Positions 24,830 to 35,642 of a stretch of DNA of 64,000 bases are shown in pieces. The DNA lies in assembly GCF_000191885.1 (NCBI RefSeq), contig NZ_AEWI01000004.1:18826-82825 (forward strand). The letters are read 5' to 3'. The notes under the pieces were generated by a model. It ran no database searches. It saw only the letters and a program-made list of their open reading frames with translations, and was not told where the DNA came from. Source of the DNA: Anaerophaga thermohalophila DSM 12881 (GTDB taxonomy: Bacteria; Bacteroidota; Bacteroidia; Bacteroidales; Marinilabiliaceae). A program made the translations under genes and the position numbers. Each line of letters opens with the position of its first letter. The first letter of the stretch is position 1.

Positions 24830-26593
24830 ATGAATAGATACAGAGAAACACAACAATACCTTTTGCCAAAGAACAAACCCATTACAGAAGCGGGGAAATA
24901 TGATATTTACCCCTCTTTTGAGCTCGAACCGGGTTTGATTACACATGGAATGGAAGCACTTGCCCGTTATTTATCATCCTATAAAACTGTCATCATAGAT
25001 GGTTTTGAAGGGGTATTTTATCGTGATCTCGGAGATGCTTTGAAATGTGAATTCAGCCGCCTGGGTATTCAATCTTCTTTTCATTTTGTTTGGGATGCCC
25101 AAAAAAAGGAAGAATCCATTGAAGAGATGGTGGCCCCGTTTACGGGAGGTGATGACCGCGTTTTCGGAACGCGAACAAATCTTTCGCTTAGCGATTTTTT
25201 CGAAGCGGATAAGCTGAATGCTTTAAAACCCGTTGCATTTGAAGGGATCAATGTGATCATGGGGCCTGGTGCTTCGCTTGTCAGCCAGGATGGTTTCCTG
25301 GTTTATGTTGATCTGCCCAAAAATGAGCTCCAATTCAGATCTCGTGCCGGGTGTGTAACCAATCTTGGGATGAATATTCCCCGTGATCCCAAAAGTATGT
25401 ACAAACAGTTCTATTTTGTAGACTGGGTGGTACTCAACAAGCATAAAAAACAGCTTTTGCCATCAGTTGGCCTGTTTGTGGATGCACAGGATCCTGCCAC
25501 ACCTGCTTTTATAGAAGGAGAACAAGTAAGAAAAGCGCTGCGGGAAATGGGACGGAATTTGTTCCGCGTCCGCCCGTGGTTCGAACCTGGTGTCTGGGGT
25601 GGAAAATGGATCAAAAAGCATATAGATGGACTGAACAAAGATGTTGTCAATTACGCGTGGTCGTTTGAATTGATTACACCGGAAAACGGGCTTTTGTTTG
25701 AAAGCAGCGGCAAACTGATGGAATTGTCATTTGATTTCCTGATGGGCCATTCCTATGAGGATGTGCTGGGGATGCATGCATCTCAGTATGGAACCGAATT
25801 TCCTATCCGGTTCGATTTTCTTGATACCTTCTATGGGGGAAACCTTTCCATCCAGTGTCATCCCAGGCCTGAATACATCAAAAAACACTTCGGCGAGAAT
25901 TTCACCCAGGAAGAGACCTATTATTTTCTGGATGTTGCAGATGATGCCAAATGTTACCTCGGTTTTCAGGCCGATATTGAGCCCCGGAAATTTGAAGAAG
26001 ACCTGAAACGTAGTGTCCGCGAAAAACAGTCCATCGACATTACCCGGCATGTGCAGGTTTTAAATTCTCATAAGCATGACCTGTTTCTGATCCCGCCGGG
26101 AACCATTCACGGCTCCGGGATTGATAACCTGGTACTGGAAATCAGTACAACTCCGTATATTTTTACTTTTAAAATGTACGACTGGATGCGTCTTGATATG
26201 GATGGGAAACCCCGCCCTTTGAATATTGACCGGGGGATGGAAAACCTGTACTTCGATCGAAAAGGTGATTATGTGAAGGAAAAACTGATATCAAAACCTC
26301 AATTGCTGGAAGAAGGCGCCGATTGGCAACTTTTTCACCTCCCCACGCATGAAAAGCATTCCTATGATGTTCACCGTTACCACTTTTATAGCAGTGTAGA
26401 TGTTGAGACCCGGAACAGGTGTCATGTTTTGTCACTGGTGGAGGGCAAATCCATTCTTGTGGAAACCCGCGGGGGGATGAAAAAACGTTTCAATTATGCC
26501 GAGACTTTTGTTGTGCCGGCCGCGGCAGGAGCCTACCGTATCATTAACGAAGGGGAGAACAAGGCTATGGTTGTTAAAGCTTTTATGAAGTAA
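24830..26593 (+). CDS. Class I mannose-6-phosphate isomerase-like protein
   Basis: A 587-residue cytoplasmic protein, longer than the 300-400 of typical enzymes because of a 300-residue N-terminal part. The C-terminal half carries the cupin metal site: [16 protein letters not shown] near 342 (QxHP with a following Glu) and PPGTIHGSG near 424 with its His. Active-site neighbours [20 protein letters not shown] agree with the family. It would interconvert mannose 6-phosphate and fructose 6-phosphate, the step after the ROK kinase upstream. The N-terminal half contains a P-loop-like region ([20 protein letters not shown] near 48) that resembles kinase or hydrolase folds only weakly; I do not assign a function to it. 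The gap to the preceding gene is 155 bases. Confidence 0.82.
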   Translation: MNRYRETQQYLLPKNKPITEAGKYDIYPSFELEPGLITHGMEALARYLSSYKTVIIDGFEGVFYRDLGDALKCEFSRLGIQSSFHFVWDAQKKEESIEEMVAPFTGGDDRVFGTRTNLSLSDFFEADKLNALKPVAFEGINVIMGPGASLVSQDGFLVYVDLPKNELQFRSRAGCVTNLGMNIPRDPKSMYKQFYFVDWVVLNKHKKQLLPSVGLFVDAQDPATPAFIEGEQVRKALREMGRNLFRVRPWFEPGVWGGKWIKKHIDGLNKDVVNYAWSFELITPENGLLFESSGKLMELSFDFLMGHSYEDVLGMHASQYGTEFPIRFDFLDTFYGGNLSIQCHPRPEYIKKHFGENFTQEETYYFLDVADDAKCYLGFQADIEPRKFEEDLKRSVREKQSIDITRHVQVLNSHKHDLFLIPPGTIHGSGIDNLVLEISTTPYIFTFKMYDWMRLDMDGKPRPLNIDRGMENLYFDRKGDYVKEKLISKPQLLEEGADWQLFHLPTHEKHSYDVHRYHFYSSVDVETRNRCHVLSLVEGKSILVETRGGMKKRFNYAETFVVPAAAGAYRIINEGENKAMVVKAFMK

Positions 26594-26811
26594 GGGCAGA
26601 AAGAAGTTGATCAGGCAGAAAGAAGAGGAAATTTGTGGTCAGACAGTAGCCGGAAGTTCTTCGATTTCAGGCAGTGCGAAGTCTCTGACTTCGACATTTT
26701 TAACTTGTAGTCTCAGACTACTTTTCATTATTTGTCGTGGATATAAATTTTAAAAATCACGATGTTGATGTTCTCTGCTTTTTCATTCATCCTCTCTAAA
26801 AATACCAAAAT
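26594..26811. other. Short palindromes between the isomerase gene and the GH2 remnant
   Basis: CGAAGTCTCTGACTTCG near 26680 and GTAGTCTCAGACTAC near 26710 are near-perfect short palindromes in series. A word similar to the first occurs near 22930. Either could end transcription of the upstream gene, although no T-run is attached. Confidence 0.45.
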
Positions 26812-27133
<322 letters not shown>

Positions 27134-27456
27134 TAAACAGGTCTTTTTCAATATTATCCGACAGGAGTGGCGGACGACAACTTACCGAATTCCGTTCCCC
27201 TCGCAGGAGTGGATTTGCATTCTACTCCGAAGGGGGAACTTAAAAATTGTACGACGCCTTCGGCGTCGATATTTTTTATGTCAATAAGCTATAAACATAG
27301 GAGCCTTTCAGGCTCCGTTTGGAGGATATAAAACTTTTATATTAAGACTTTCCGATTTAGCGTCTTTTCGAGGTATAAATGACCCCCGAAGGGATCGTAT
27401 TCATAATATTGATTGTGGTCTAAAAAACATGCTTTTCAGACCGGGCTCATAATTCT
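27134..27456. other. Intergenic region with hairpins and a collapsed R3 element
   Basis: GACGCCTTCGGCGTC near 27250 and GGAGCCTTTCAGGCTCC near 27300 are short stem-loops between the GH2 remnant and the converging MFS gene, and may end transcription from either side. GGTCTAAAAAACATGCTTTTCAGACC with GGGCTCAT (27416-27452) is an R3 copy reduced to its two ends. Confidence 0.5.
27416..27452. repeat. Collapsed R3 element
   Basis: Only the terminal repeats remain: TGGTCTAAAAAACATG joined directly to CTTTTCAGACCGGGCTCAT. The right end matches the GAGCCCGGTCTAAAAAGCAT terminus of 6141-6282. It is an internal-deletion derivative. Confidence 0.7.
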
Positions 27457-28602
27457 TTACAGTTTAATCATAAACAACGAAATCACGAACATACAAACTG
27501 CCACGATGGCTCCTCCGATAAAGGCAAAGCTGGTGCCACCAAGCATATAAAAAAAACCGATGGTAACCGGGCCGAGTGTCTGGCCGGTGCGAAGAATCAT
27601 CCCGTTGATGGACATAAAACCTGCACGGACATTGTTAGGGGCAAAGGTAACCAATACATTCGGAACACTTGGTACCATTATGCCATGGGCTATACCGAAA
27701 CATATAATGGGAAGAACGAGTTGCCATGCCTGAGAGACAAAAGCAAGGCCGAGCATAGATACACCATAAAGCACAAATCCGAGTTTGAATATCTGGAGTG
27801 GTTTCATGTGCCTGTGCATTCGCCCCAACTGGGAGGATACAGTGGCGGTTACGATCGAAAAGGCAGACATTGTAAGCCCGATTTGCCATGCTTCTGCCTG
27901 AAATCGTTCTTTGAGTAATTGCGGGAAATAGGTAAGGTATGAACCATATAAAATAACAAACATGAGGATATTCACCAGGAAAAGTCCCCATACGGTCTTT
28001 TTATTAATATAGCTCCATACTTCTTTGATATAATCGGTAAAAGAAACTTTTTTGGTGGGTTCGGGATTTTTCAGAAAAAGCAGCAACATTATTGCCGTTG
28101 GTATAGCCAATAGGGGCAGCAAAAAGGGATATTGCCATCCGGCCATGGCCAAAACGCCGCCAATGCCCGGATACAGGGCAGTGCCAATGCTTAAAACACT
28201 CGCGTTGTATCCCATAACAGCTGCCCGGCGTTCGCCGGAGAACAAATCGCCAATCAGCGTTAAATTCAACGAGCTAAGTGGCGCGGCGCCCACTCCCTGA
28301 AAAAAACGTAAAACCAGCAGTACTTCCCAGTCGCGGGTAAAAAAGCATGCAATTCCTGAGGCACCGAATAACAGCAGTGAGGGTAAAAGTATTTTCTTGC
28401 GGCCCCATTTATCGGCCAAAAGACCGGCAAAAGGGGCTAAAAAAATACCGGGAAACGTGAATACCGTTATCAGCAAAGCTACCTGGGTGGGGGTAATATT
28501 AAAGCGTTCTACTATTTGGGGTAATGCCGGTGTGATACTGGCTACTCCCATGACCGAAGTAAGGGTAATTAAAAATATGACTGTAATATTCTTTCTATCC
28601 AT
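27457..28602 (-). CDS. MFS-family efflux/transport protein (Bcr/CflA-type)
   Basis: A 381-residue inner-membrane protein with about 12 hydrophobic spans. The N-terminal half carries the MFS signature between spans 2 and 3 (GLLADKWGRKKILLPSLLLF near 61) and the span-4/5 motif RFFQGVGAAPLSSLNLTLIGD near 99, typical of drug/proton antiporters. The substrate cannot be read from the sequence. It is a single-gene unit pointing toward the mannoside block, so it need not belong to it. It could export a sugar or an antibiotic. Confidence 0.88.
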   Translation of the reverse strand: MDRKNITVIFLITLTSVMGVASITPALPQIVERFNITPTQVALLITVFTFPGIFLAPFAGLLADKWGRKKILLPSLLLFGASGIACFFTRDWEVLLVLRFFQGVGAAPLSSLNLTLIGDLFSGERRAAVMGYNASVLSIGTALYPGIGGVLAMAGWQYPFLLPLLAIPTAIMLLLFLKNPEPTKKVSFTDYIKEVWSYINKKTVWGLFLVNILMFVILYGSYLTYFPQLLKERFQAEAWQIGLTMSAFSIVTATVSSQLGRMHRHMKPLQIFKLGFVLYGVSMLGLAFVSQAWQLVLPIICFGIAHGIMVPSVPNVLVTFAPNNVRAGFMSINGMILRTGQTLGPVTIGFFYMLGGTSFAFIGGAIVAVCMFVISLFMIKL

Positions 28603-28766
28603 CGTTTTTGAGAATTTTCGGGCAAAGATAGGAAATTAATAGGTTATTGGATTTTGAGATACGACAGGTAAGATTTCATGTGAGTGGTATGATCCTGAGA
28701 AATGTGTTTTTTAACCTGATCATTTAGAAACACACCGCAGCACCTGGTAATCTATTGGTTTATATT
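28603..28766. other. Gap between the MFS and HTCS genes
   Basis: Both neighbours are on the minus strand, so this should hold the MFS promoter. An AT-rich stretch is seen but no convincing box. Confidence 0.4.
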
Positions 28767-28862
28767 TTCACCCGTATAAAATTTAATTATTAAGGTCGGA
28801 TGGAACTCGCATGCAAGAACTTATACATGTTCTTTTGTGACAAATCTTGTCATGCTCGTTTC
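28767..28862 (-). repeat. R2 element fused to the 3' end of the HTCS gene
   Basis: An inverted R2 copy, somewhat diverged in its distal third (CCCGTATAAAATTTAATTATT), while the part TGGAACTCGCATG...CATGTTCTTTTGTGACAAATC-TTGTCATGCTCGTTTC is well kept. Its first 42 bases are read as codons: the stop codon and the last 13 residues of the hybrid sensor are element DNA. Confidence 0.85.
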
Positions 28863-31800
28863 TTTCTGAAACTCGCTGGGTAATTTCCCAAATTGTTTAT
28901 GGAAGCATTTAGAAAAATAAGAAGCATTATTAAACCCGACGAGATAACATATCTCATTAATCCGGTATTCGCCCTCGATGATCAGGCGGGCGGCTTTTTT
29001 TAGTTTATACACGCGGATGTAATCATTCGGGGTCATCCCTGAAATTCCTTTTATTTTACGTTGAAGATTAGAACGGCTCATCGACATGGCATTGGCCAAA
29101 TGATTAATTGAATAATCGGGGTTGGTCATATTGTGCTCTATCTCATCGTTAAGTTCATTTAAAAATTCTTCATCCTTTTTGTTGTTTGCAATGGTGCCGT
29201 AAGGAACAAAAGGAGAGTTGGCAAATTTTTCGAGCAGTCGTTCGCGGTTGCGGATGAGGCTGTGGAGCTGTGCCTTCAGGTAATCTACTGAAAAAGGTTT
29301 CTCGATATAACTGTCTGCCCCTACATCCAGCCCCTGTATTTTGGTTTCAACGTTGGTCCGGGCCGAAAGGAGAATGATAGGCAGATGACTGTATTGCTTG
29401 TTTTCACGTGTTTTCTGAACCAGCTCAAGACCGTCAACTTCAGGCATTACAACATCACTGATAATAATATCTACACTTTTGTCCTCAAGAAGTCTCAAGG
29501 CGTCCTTACCGTTAGAGGCTTTGTGAACACTGTATTCCACCTTCAGGTTTCGTTCGAGAAAATTGCATAGGTCTTCATTGTCTTCTACGATCAGTAAGTT
29601 GGGTTTTCCGTTGGAATTTGAGAGAGGTGAATCCGACTCTCCGGTTATTTTTTCCGTTACAGACTTTGAGTCGGATTTAACGGTCATTTTGCTTTTGCTC
29701 AGGTTGGTGCTTATCCTGACCACAAAGACAGCCCCCTGGTGATGCGGGTCGTTTTTCAGAAAGATCGTTCCTTCGTGTTTTTCGGCCAGTTGCCTGGAAA
29801 ACGCCAGCCCGATGCCGGTTCCGTATTTTTTATCGTCTTTGTTTGTTCCTTCTATCTGGAAAAATGGATCAAATATCCGATTCCGGTATTTTTCTTCAAC
29901 TCCGGGACCATCATCTGTTACAGAAATCTCTATGAAATTATCCTTTTTTCTGAGGTCTATGACTATTTTTTTATGAGCAAATTTCAGGGCATTGATCATT
30001 AAATTACTGATGATCTTTGTTAGTGCTTCGCGGTCGGCATTAAAGGTAAGTGACTCTTCGGGCATGTTTGTCTGAAGCGTAATCTTTTTCTGAGAGGCTG
30101 CGGCTTTAAACCTGTAGCAAACATCTGTTATCAGTGTATTAAAATTAACCGGTTCGAAGTTTGGTGTATAACTGTTTTCTTCAATTTTACGAAAATCGAG
30201 TAATTGATTGACCAGGTTGAGCAGTCGCTCGGCATTTTTATCGATGATCTTGATGTTTTCTTTTACTTCCGGTTGGAAAGGTCCTGCTGTTTTGATGCAA
30301 TCGAGGGGAGCTTTAATAAGACTGATGGGGGTACGAATTTCATGAGCGATGTTGGTAAAAAAATTAATTTTTGACAGGTATATCTCTTTTTCTTTCTTCA
30401 CTCTGAATTCTTCAAGTTTCTTTTCATGTTTTGTATGCGAGATTTTCAGGTAAACTCTTGCGATGGACAAGACCATGACGATGAATAGAACAAAATACAA
30501 AGCATAGGCATAATTGGTTTTCCATAGGGGCGGAAGAATTTCAATGACCAGAGCGTCTCCTTCATTATTCCAGAGGCCATCGTTATTGGAGCCTTTTACT
30601 CTGAAAACGTATTTACCCGGAGCTAAGTTGATGTATGACACCTGGTTTTGATTACCGGTAGTTATCCAGTTGTTGTTGAGATTTTCCAGAATATATGCAT
30701 TCCGGTTTTTTGAACGGGCCTGAAAACTGAGATTGACAAAACTGATCCGGAATGAAGCCTGATTGTGTTTCAAAGTGATCTGTTTGGTGGTGTGCAGCGT
30801 CCTATTATACGAGGAGTCTTCTTTTGATGAGGCCGGTTTATCAAGTAGTTCAAATTTTGTGATAAATACGGGAGGAACATATTTGTTCTTCTTGAGTTCG
30901 TTTGGATAAAAAGCATTGAAACCGTTGATTCCACCAAAATAGAATTTACCGTTGCTTGCCTTATAAGTTGAGCGGTAATTGAATTGATTGCTTTGCAGAC
31001 CATCTTCCTGTGTATAGGTTTTAATGTCGAGAGTAGCAGGATTTATTCTTGAAATACCTTTATTTGTGCTTACCCATATGTTACCATGGTTATCATCTAC
31101 CACGCCGTAGGCTACATTGTTGGGCAATCCTTTGCTTTGATCGACAGTCAGAAAATCATCCGTATCATAGTTGTATTTACAAATTCCTCTACCTTCGCTC
31201 GAAAACCAGAGCCTGTGCTGCTCGTCCTGGTAAACATCGGTAATCTTATTAAAGCAAAGGGAGGTTTTGTCTTTAATATCGTGCCTGTAATTTATCCACT
31301 TTTCAGTATCACGATCTCTCTTAAATACGCCTTCTCCATAGCAGGCAACCCAGAAGTTTCCCAGGTGATCTTCTGTCATGTCATAAACAAATCCCGTAAT
31401 TTCAGGGATACGGGTAAAATTGTCTTTATCCGGATTATACCGGCTCAATCCGAATGGCGTTCCCACAAAAAGAGTCCCTGCTTTAGACTGATACAGTGAG
31501 AAGATGCAATTGTCGTTGATGGTGTTCGTGTCGTTTTCGTTGTATTGGTAGTTCTTAAATTTGCCGGTATTCAAATCCATTAAATCAAGTCCCCTTGAAA
31601 ATGTTCCTATCCAAAGCCGGTTATTGTCCAGCACCAAAGCATGTATATTGTGATAGCTGATGCTGTTTTTATCATCATCGGGAAGATAGGATGTGAATTT
31701 TTTTGTTTTGGTATTAAAATAGTTCAGTCCTCCATCCTCGGTGGCTATCCATAAATTACCAGCCGGGTCTTCGCAAAACTGACTGACAGCTTTGCCTGAC

Positions 31801-32888
31801 AACGAATTCTTGTGTTGTTTGGGATAATAGTGTTCAATTATTTTGCTATTGGTAGAGATATAATGCACTCCACCAAAATAGGTTCCAATCCATATACCTT
31901 CCTCCCGGTCTTTGTATATGGAGTAAACGTTCTGGTCTCTCAGGCTGTAAGGATCGCCCGGGTCATCCACTCTGCTGTATTCAAGTGTCTGTTTATTGAA
32001 GAGGTAAAGCCCGTCATCCGAACCTACAAGCAGTTCATTTTTCTGATATTCGAAAATAGCTCTGATATGGGTGATGTAAGTTTCGTCATCTTTCCCAAAG
32101 TAATTTGTAAACTCATTGGTTGTCCGGTTAAATCTCACTAGTCCTCCTGCCCAAGTCCCAAGCCATAATTCACCGTCCGAGTCTTCCGATATAGCCAGTA
32201 TCTCGGGGTCTTCGATCGGACTCTTCTCATCACGCGATCCATATGTAACAAAGGTGTTTGTTTCTTTATTGTAAGCACTTAACCCATTGCGTGTGCCTAT
32301 CCACATGGTGCCGGCATTATCGCGGTAAATTCTCCAGACAAGATTTGACCCGATGGTAGGACCCCTGTTCCCCTGGGTATATTGAACCAATTCGTTGGTG
32401 GACTTGGTATAACAAAAAACACCCTGGGTCATTGTTCCAATCCATATTTTGTCCTGGTTTTCTGCTTTAATGGATGTTACTGCGGAGGTGACAGAAACTC
32501 CGTCTTTTGTCTGATAGTTGAATTTCTGGAAGGCTTCGGTGACAGGGTCCAAAATATAAAGCTGTTGATCGGTGCCTACCCATATTTTATTGTCTTCATC
32601 CTGGAATAAGGTGCGCACAAAATTATTTCCTATAGATTGCGGGTTTCCGGGTTCATGCTTGAAGATTTTGAACTCATTTCCGTCAAAGCGGTTTAAACCA
32701 TCTTTTGTACCAAACCACATAAAACCCCGATTATCTTGCAATATCGTTTGCACGGTATTTTCCGAAAGGCCGTTGTTAACCTGGTAGTTCTTGAATTTGA
32801 AGTTATAGGCGGTAATTGTCATTCCGTTTATAAGTAAAAGGAAAAGACATATACTTCCTGCTTTTTTCCAGTCGACTTTATAGCGCAT
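28821..32888 (-). CDS. Hybrid two-component system regulator (HTCS), PUL sensor/activator
   Basis: A one-protein sensor and activator of about 1355 residues. The start at 32888 (MRYKVDWKKAGSICLFLLL) is preferred because the longer frame from 32960 begins inside an R4 element. The periplasmic part has two seven-bladed propellers of Reg_prop repeats (LSENTVQTILQDNRGFMWFG and many like it, 30-710), then a Y_Y_Y domain. A membrane span follows near 795 (ALYFVLFIVMVLSIARVYL). Next come HisKA (NIAHEIRTPISL, His near 848), HATPase (DDGPGVEEKYRNRIFDPFF, GTGIGLAF), a receiver domain (ISDVVMPEVDG, Asp near 1144) and an AraC-type DNA-binding domain (1256-1341). The last 13 residues come from an R2 element but lie after the AraC helices. 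It faces the susC at 33380 and presumably activates it on binding an oligosaccharide. Confidence 0.95.
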   Translation of the reverse strand: MRYKVDWKKAGSICLFLLLINGMTITAYNFKFKNYQVNNGLSENTVQTILQDNRGFMWFGTKDGLNRFDGNEFKIFKHEPGNPQSIGNNFVRTLFQDEDNKIWVGTDQQLYILDPVTEAFQKFNYQTKDGVSVTSAVTSIKAENQDKIWIGTMTQGVFCYTKSTNELVQYTQGNRGPTIGSNLVWRIYRDNAGTMWIGTRNGLSAYNKETNTFVTYGSRDEKSPIEDPEILAISEDSDGELWLGTWAGGLVRFNRTTNEFTNYFGKDDETYITHIRAIFEYQKNELLVGSDDGLYLFNKQTLEYSRVDDPGDPYSLRDQNVYSIYKDREEGIWIGTYFGGVHYISTNSKIIEHYYPKQHKNSLSGKAVSQFCEDPAGNLWIATEDGGLNYFNTKTKKFTSYLPDDDKNSISYHNIHALVLDNNRLWIGTFSRGLDLMDLNTGKFKNYQYNENDTNTINDNCIFSLYQSKAGTLFVGTPFGLSRYNPDKDNFTRIPEITGFVYDMTEDHLGNFWVACYGEGVFKRDRDTEKWINYRHDIKDKTSLCFNKITDVYQDEQHRLWFSSEGRGICKYNYDTDDFLTVDQSKGLPNNVAYGVVDDNHGNIWVSTNKGISRINPATLDIKTYTQEDGLQSNQFNYRSTYKASNGKFYFGGINGFNAFYPNELKKNKYVPPVFITKFELLDKPASSKEDSSYNRTLHTTKQITLKHNQASFRISFVNLSFQARSKNRNAYILENLNNNWITTGNQNQVSYINLAPGKYVFRVKGSNNDGLWNNEGDALVIEILPPLWKTNYAYALYFVLFIVMVLSIARVYLKISHTKHEKKLEEFRVKKEKEIYLSKINFFTNIAHEIRTPISLIKAPLDCIKTAGPFQPEVKENIKIIDKNAERLLNLVNQLLDFRKIEENSYTPNFEPVNFNTLITDVCYRFKAAASQKKITLQTNMPEESLTFNADREALTKIISNLMINALKFAHKKIVIDLRKKDNFIEISVTDDGPGVEEKYRNRIFDPFFQIEGTNKDDKKYGTGIGLAFSRQLAEKHEGTIFLKNDPHHQGAVFVVRISTNLSKSKMTVKSDSKSVTEKITGESDSPLSNSNGKPNLLIVEDNEDLCNFLERNLKVEYSVHKASNGKDALRLLEDKSVDIIISDVVMPEVDGLELVQKTRENKQYSHLPIILLSARTNVETKIQGLDVGADSYIEKPFSVDYLKAQLHSLIRNRERLLEKFANSPFVPYGTIANNKKDEEFLNELNDEIEHNMTNPDYSINHLANAMSMSRSNLQRKIKGISGMTPNDYIRVYKLKKAARLIIEGEYRINEICYLVGFNNASYFSKCFHKQFGKLPSEFQKETSMTRFVTKEHV

Positions 32889-32905
32889 TGTTCTGAGTCT
32901 TGTTA

Positions 32906-33028
32906 GTGTCTGTCCATAAAGTACCACTTGCTTCGTTACGCTTGACGCCAAAATCCTCATTTACGATGAGTAAACTCCGGTTTTGGCGGCTTCGCAAGCC
33001 TTGCAATTGGCACTTTCTGAACAGACAC
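32906..33028. repeat. Inverted-repeat element R4 in the leader of the HTCS gene
   Basis: A 123-bp element with ends GTGTCTGTCCATAAAGTACC and GGCACTTTCTGAACAGACAC (17 of 20 paired) and an inner inverted pair GACGCCAAAA / TTTTGGCGGC around CTCATTTACGATGAG, so the whole unit can fold into one long hairpin. It sits 17 bases upstream of the HTCS start codon. Its relative is at 14172-14229. Its position means it is transcribed into, or interrupts, the HTCS leader. Confidence 0.82.
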
Positions 33029-33379
33029 ACATATTGTGAAAATTTTTGCGAGTTTATAGACGAACACTTGTTAGTAAATGCCAGTCTGATTTATTCAAAA
33101 GTTTCGTTGTAGATAATTTATGAATAGATCAGGTTAAATAAAAGAATTCTTTCTATTCTCCAATACAACAATCTGGTCGGGTTATGCAACAATTTAGGCA
33201 CCGGTTGCTTCAAATGAAAAAAAATATCAGAATTGGTCAGAAGTTGTTATTTTTTGCCTAAAAAGTTGCATTAAAATGTTAACAAATGTTGTTTGTTTGT
33301 GATGTGGTTACTACCCCGATGAGAAAAAGTAAAGATCACAAAATTTGGTCATTAATTTTATTATTAAATCAATTTTACT
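33029..33379. other. Divergent control region between HTCS and susC genes
   Basis: This 350-base AT-rich stretch must hold the susC promoter and the HTCS operator, and possibly the HTCS promoter. Direct runs such as TGTTGTTTGTTTGTG near 33285 are seen, but I could not assign a binding site or a clear -7/-33 pair. Confidence 0.5.
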
Positions 33380-35642
33380 ATGAAAAGAATCTTGTTTTTG
33401 ATGTTAATGTTATTACCGGTGTGCCTGTTTGCTCAGACAAACACACTAACCGGTAAGGTTGTAGATGCTTCCGGCGCACCCATTCCGGGGGTAAACATTA
33501 TTGTACAGGACACTCAGAAAGGAACCATCACAGATACTGATGGAAACTTTTCGATTGAAGTAAATGAAGGTCAAACCCTTGTATTCTCTTTTATTGGAAT
33601 GGAGCAACAAGAAATTGTTTATACCGGTCAGTCTTCTTTAGATGTTACAATGTATGAGAGTTTGCGATCGCTGGATGAGGTAGTTGTTATTGGATACCAG
33701 ACTGTGAAGAAAGCAGACCTGACAGGTGCTGTTTCGGTTTTTAAGCCCGAGCAGATGAAAAATACAGTTGTAACCGGAAGTGTTGGCGATGTTTTGGGAA
33801 CAGTTCCGGGTGTTTTTAGCCGGACTGAGGGCAAGCCTGGCGCTGAAGGCTGGATTGAAATCCGTGGTACCAAATCTTTTGGTTCGAGTAAACCCCTTTA
33901 TGTTATCGATGGAATTGCTGTTGAGGGAGGTGCCAACAGAGATTTTAATTTTAACGATATTGAGTCGGTTCAGGTTCTTAAGGATGCTTCTGCAGCAGCA
34001 ATTTACGGATCGCGTGCAGCAAACGGGGTGATTATCATAACCACCAGGAGCGGTCAGGAAGGCCCGATGAAGATTGATGTTTCGGCCAAAAAAAGTTTTC
34101 AGTGGTTGCCTCGTTACGATTTAACGAACCGTGAAGAGTGGATAGAATTGAACGACCTGGCTTTCGAAAACGGTGGATACGAACCTGCCAACCATTTTGA
34201 TGCCAATACCGATTGGCAGGATGTTGCCTTTAAAACCGGTCATGTTGATGACTATAATGTATCTTTTTCAGGTGGTGCAGAGACAGGCACATACTATGTT
34301 TCTTCCAATTACCAAAGCAATTCCGGAACCACTGTCGGAACAGAAAGCGAAAGGATTACTTTCAGGGTAAATACTTCCGCTTACAGGGATTTTGGAGAAA
34401 ATGTGAGATTACGTATCGGAGAAAACGTGATCATCAGTAATTATCAGATTGATGAGCTGGATACCAATCCTATAATTGATGTTTGGCGGATGTTACCAAC
34501 AATACCGGTGTACAACGAAGACAATCCCGGCGGATACGGGTATGGCGACGGTTCAAGAGATGTTACTTTTGGTACAAATCCCTTAGCCAAAGAAGACCTT
34601 ACAGTTACTGAGAATAAAAATTTAAGAGTTCGCGGTAACATTTTTACCGAACTTGAATTATTTGGCAATCTCAAATACAAGTTCAATTTTGGTTTCGAAA
34701 CAAGCTCGGATGAGCACAAATATTTAAGAAAGGAAGGCAACTGGACCTTTAATCAGCCATGGGACCCTTCCTCACTGAACAAGAATAAAGCCAGGTTCAA
34801 TTCGCTGGTATACGATAATACTCTTGAATACAGCAATACTTTCGGAAATCATGCCATTGGTGCAGTCGCCGGAACCAGCTTTATGGATATTTCTTATGAG
34901 CAGTTGTGGGGAACTAAAAATGAGTTGTTGCGCCTTAGCGATGGTACCTATTTCGAGCAGCTGAATGCTGCACAGAAAGATCCGAAAACAGGAGGATACA
35001 AAGACATGGAAAGATTATTTTCTGTGTTTGGACGGTTTAATTACACCTTTGATGACAGGTATCTGCTTAGTGGAACGATTCGTCGTGATGCATCATCAAA
35101 GTTCGGACCTGATTATCGTGACGGTGTTTTTCCCTCTATTGCAGGAGCCTGGAGAATCAGTAACGAAGGCTTTTTTGATGTTGACTGGATCGATGATATG
35201 AAGCTACGGGCGAATTATGGTGTTCTGGGAAGTTCCAATATTGGCCCCTGGGATTGGGTTGCCTTCATCAATTCTTTTCCCCAGGCGATCTTTGGAACCG
35301 ATCAACACATCGAGAACGGTCAAACTCAGGTAAAACTGGTTAACGAGGATTTAAAATGGGAGGAACTCCACGAGTTCAATATAGGTGTTGATGCAACTAT
35401 GCTGAATAACAGGCTGGAGTTGTCTGCTGAGTATTATAAATCAGAGACACAGGACGTTCTGACAGGAATGCAGATACTGATGTCGACCGGTAATAATGGG
35501 GGTAATCCCAATGTAAACGCTGCAACATTAAAGAATACCGGATTCGAATTTTCTGCTACCTGGCGCGAAACTAAAGGTGACTGGCGATATTCGGTCAACA
35601 CAAACATTTCTACAGTGAAAAACGAGATTTTGGAACTTGGAT

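Noticed and set aside
32889..32960. Upstream start of the HTCS gene adding 24 residues
   Set aside because: The added codons lie largely inside an R4 repeat and precede a good signal-type start at 32888.
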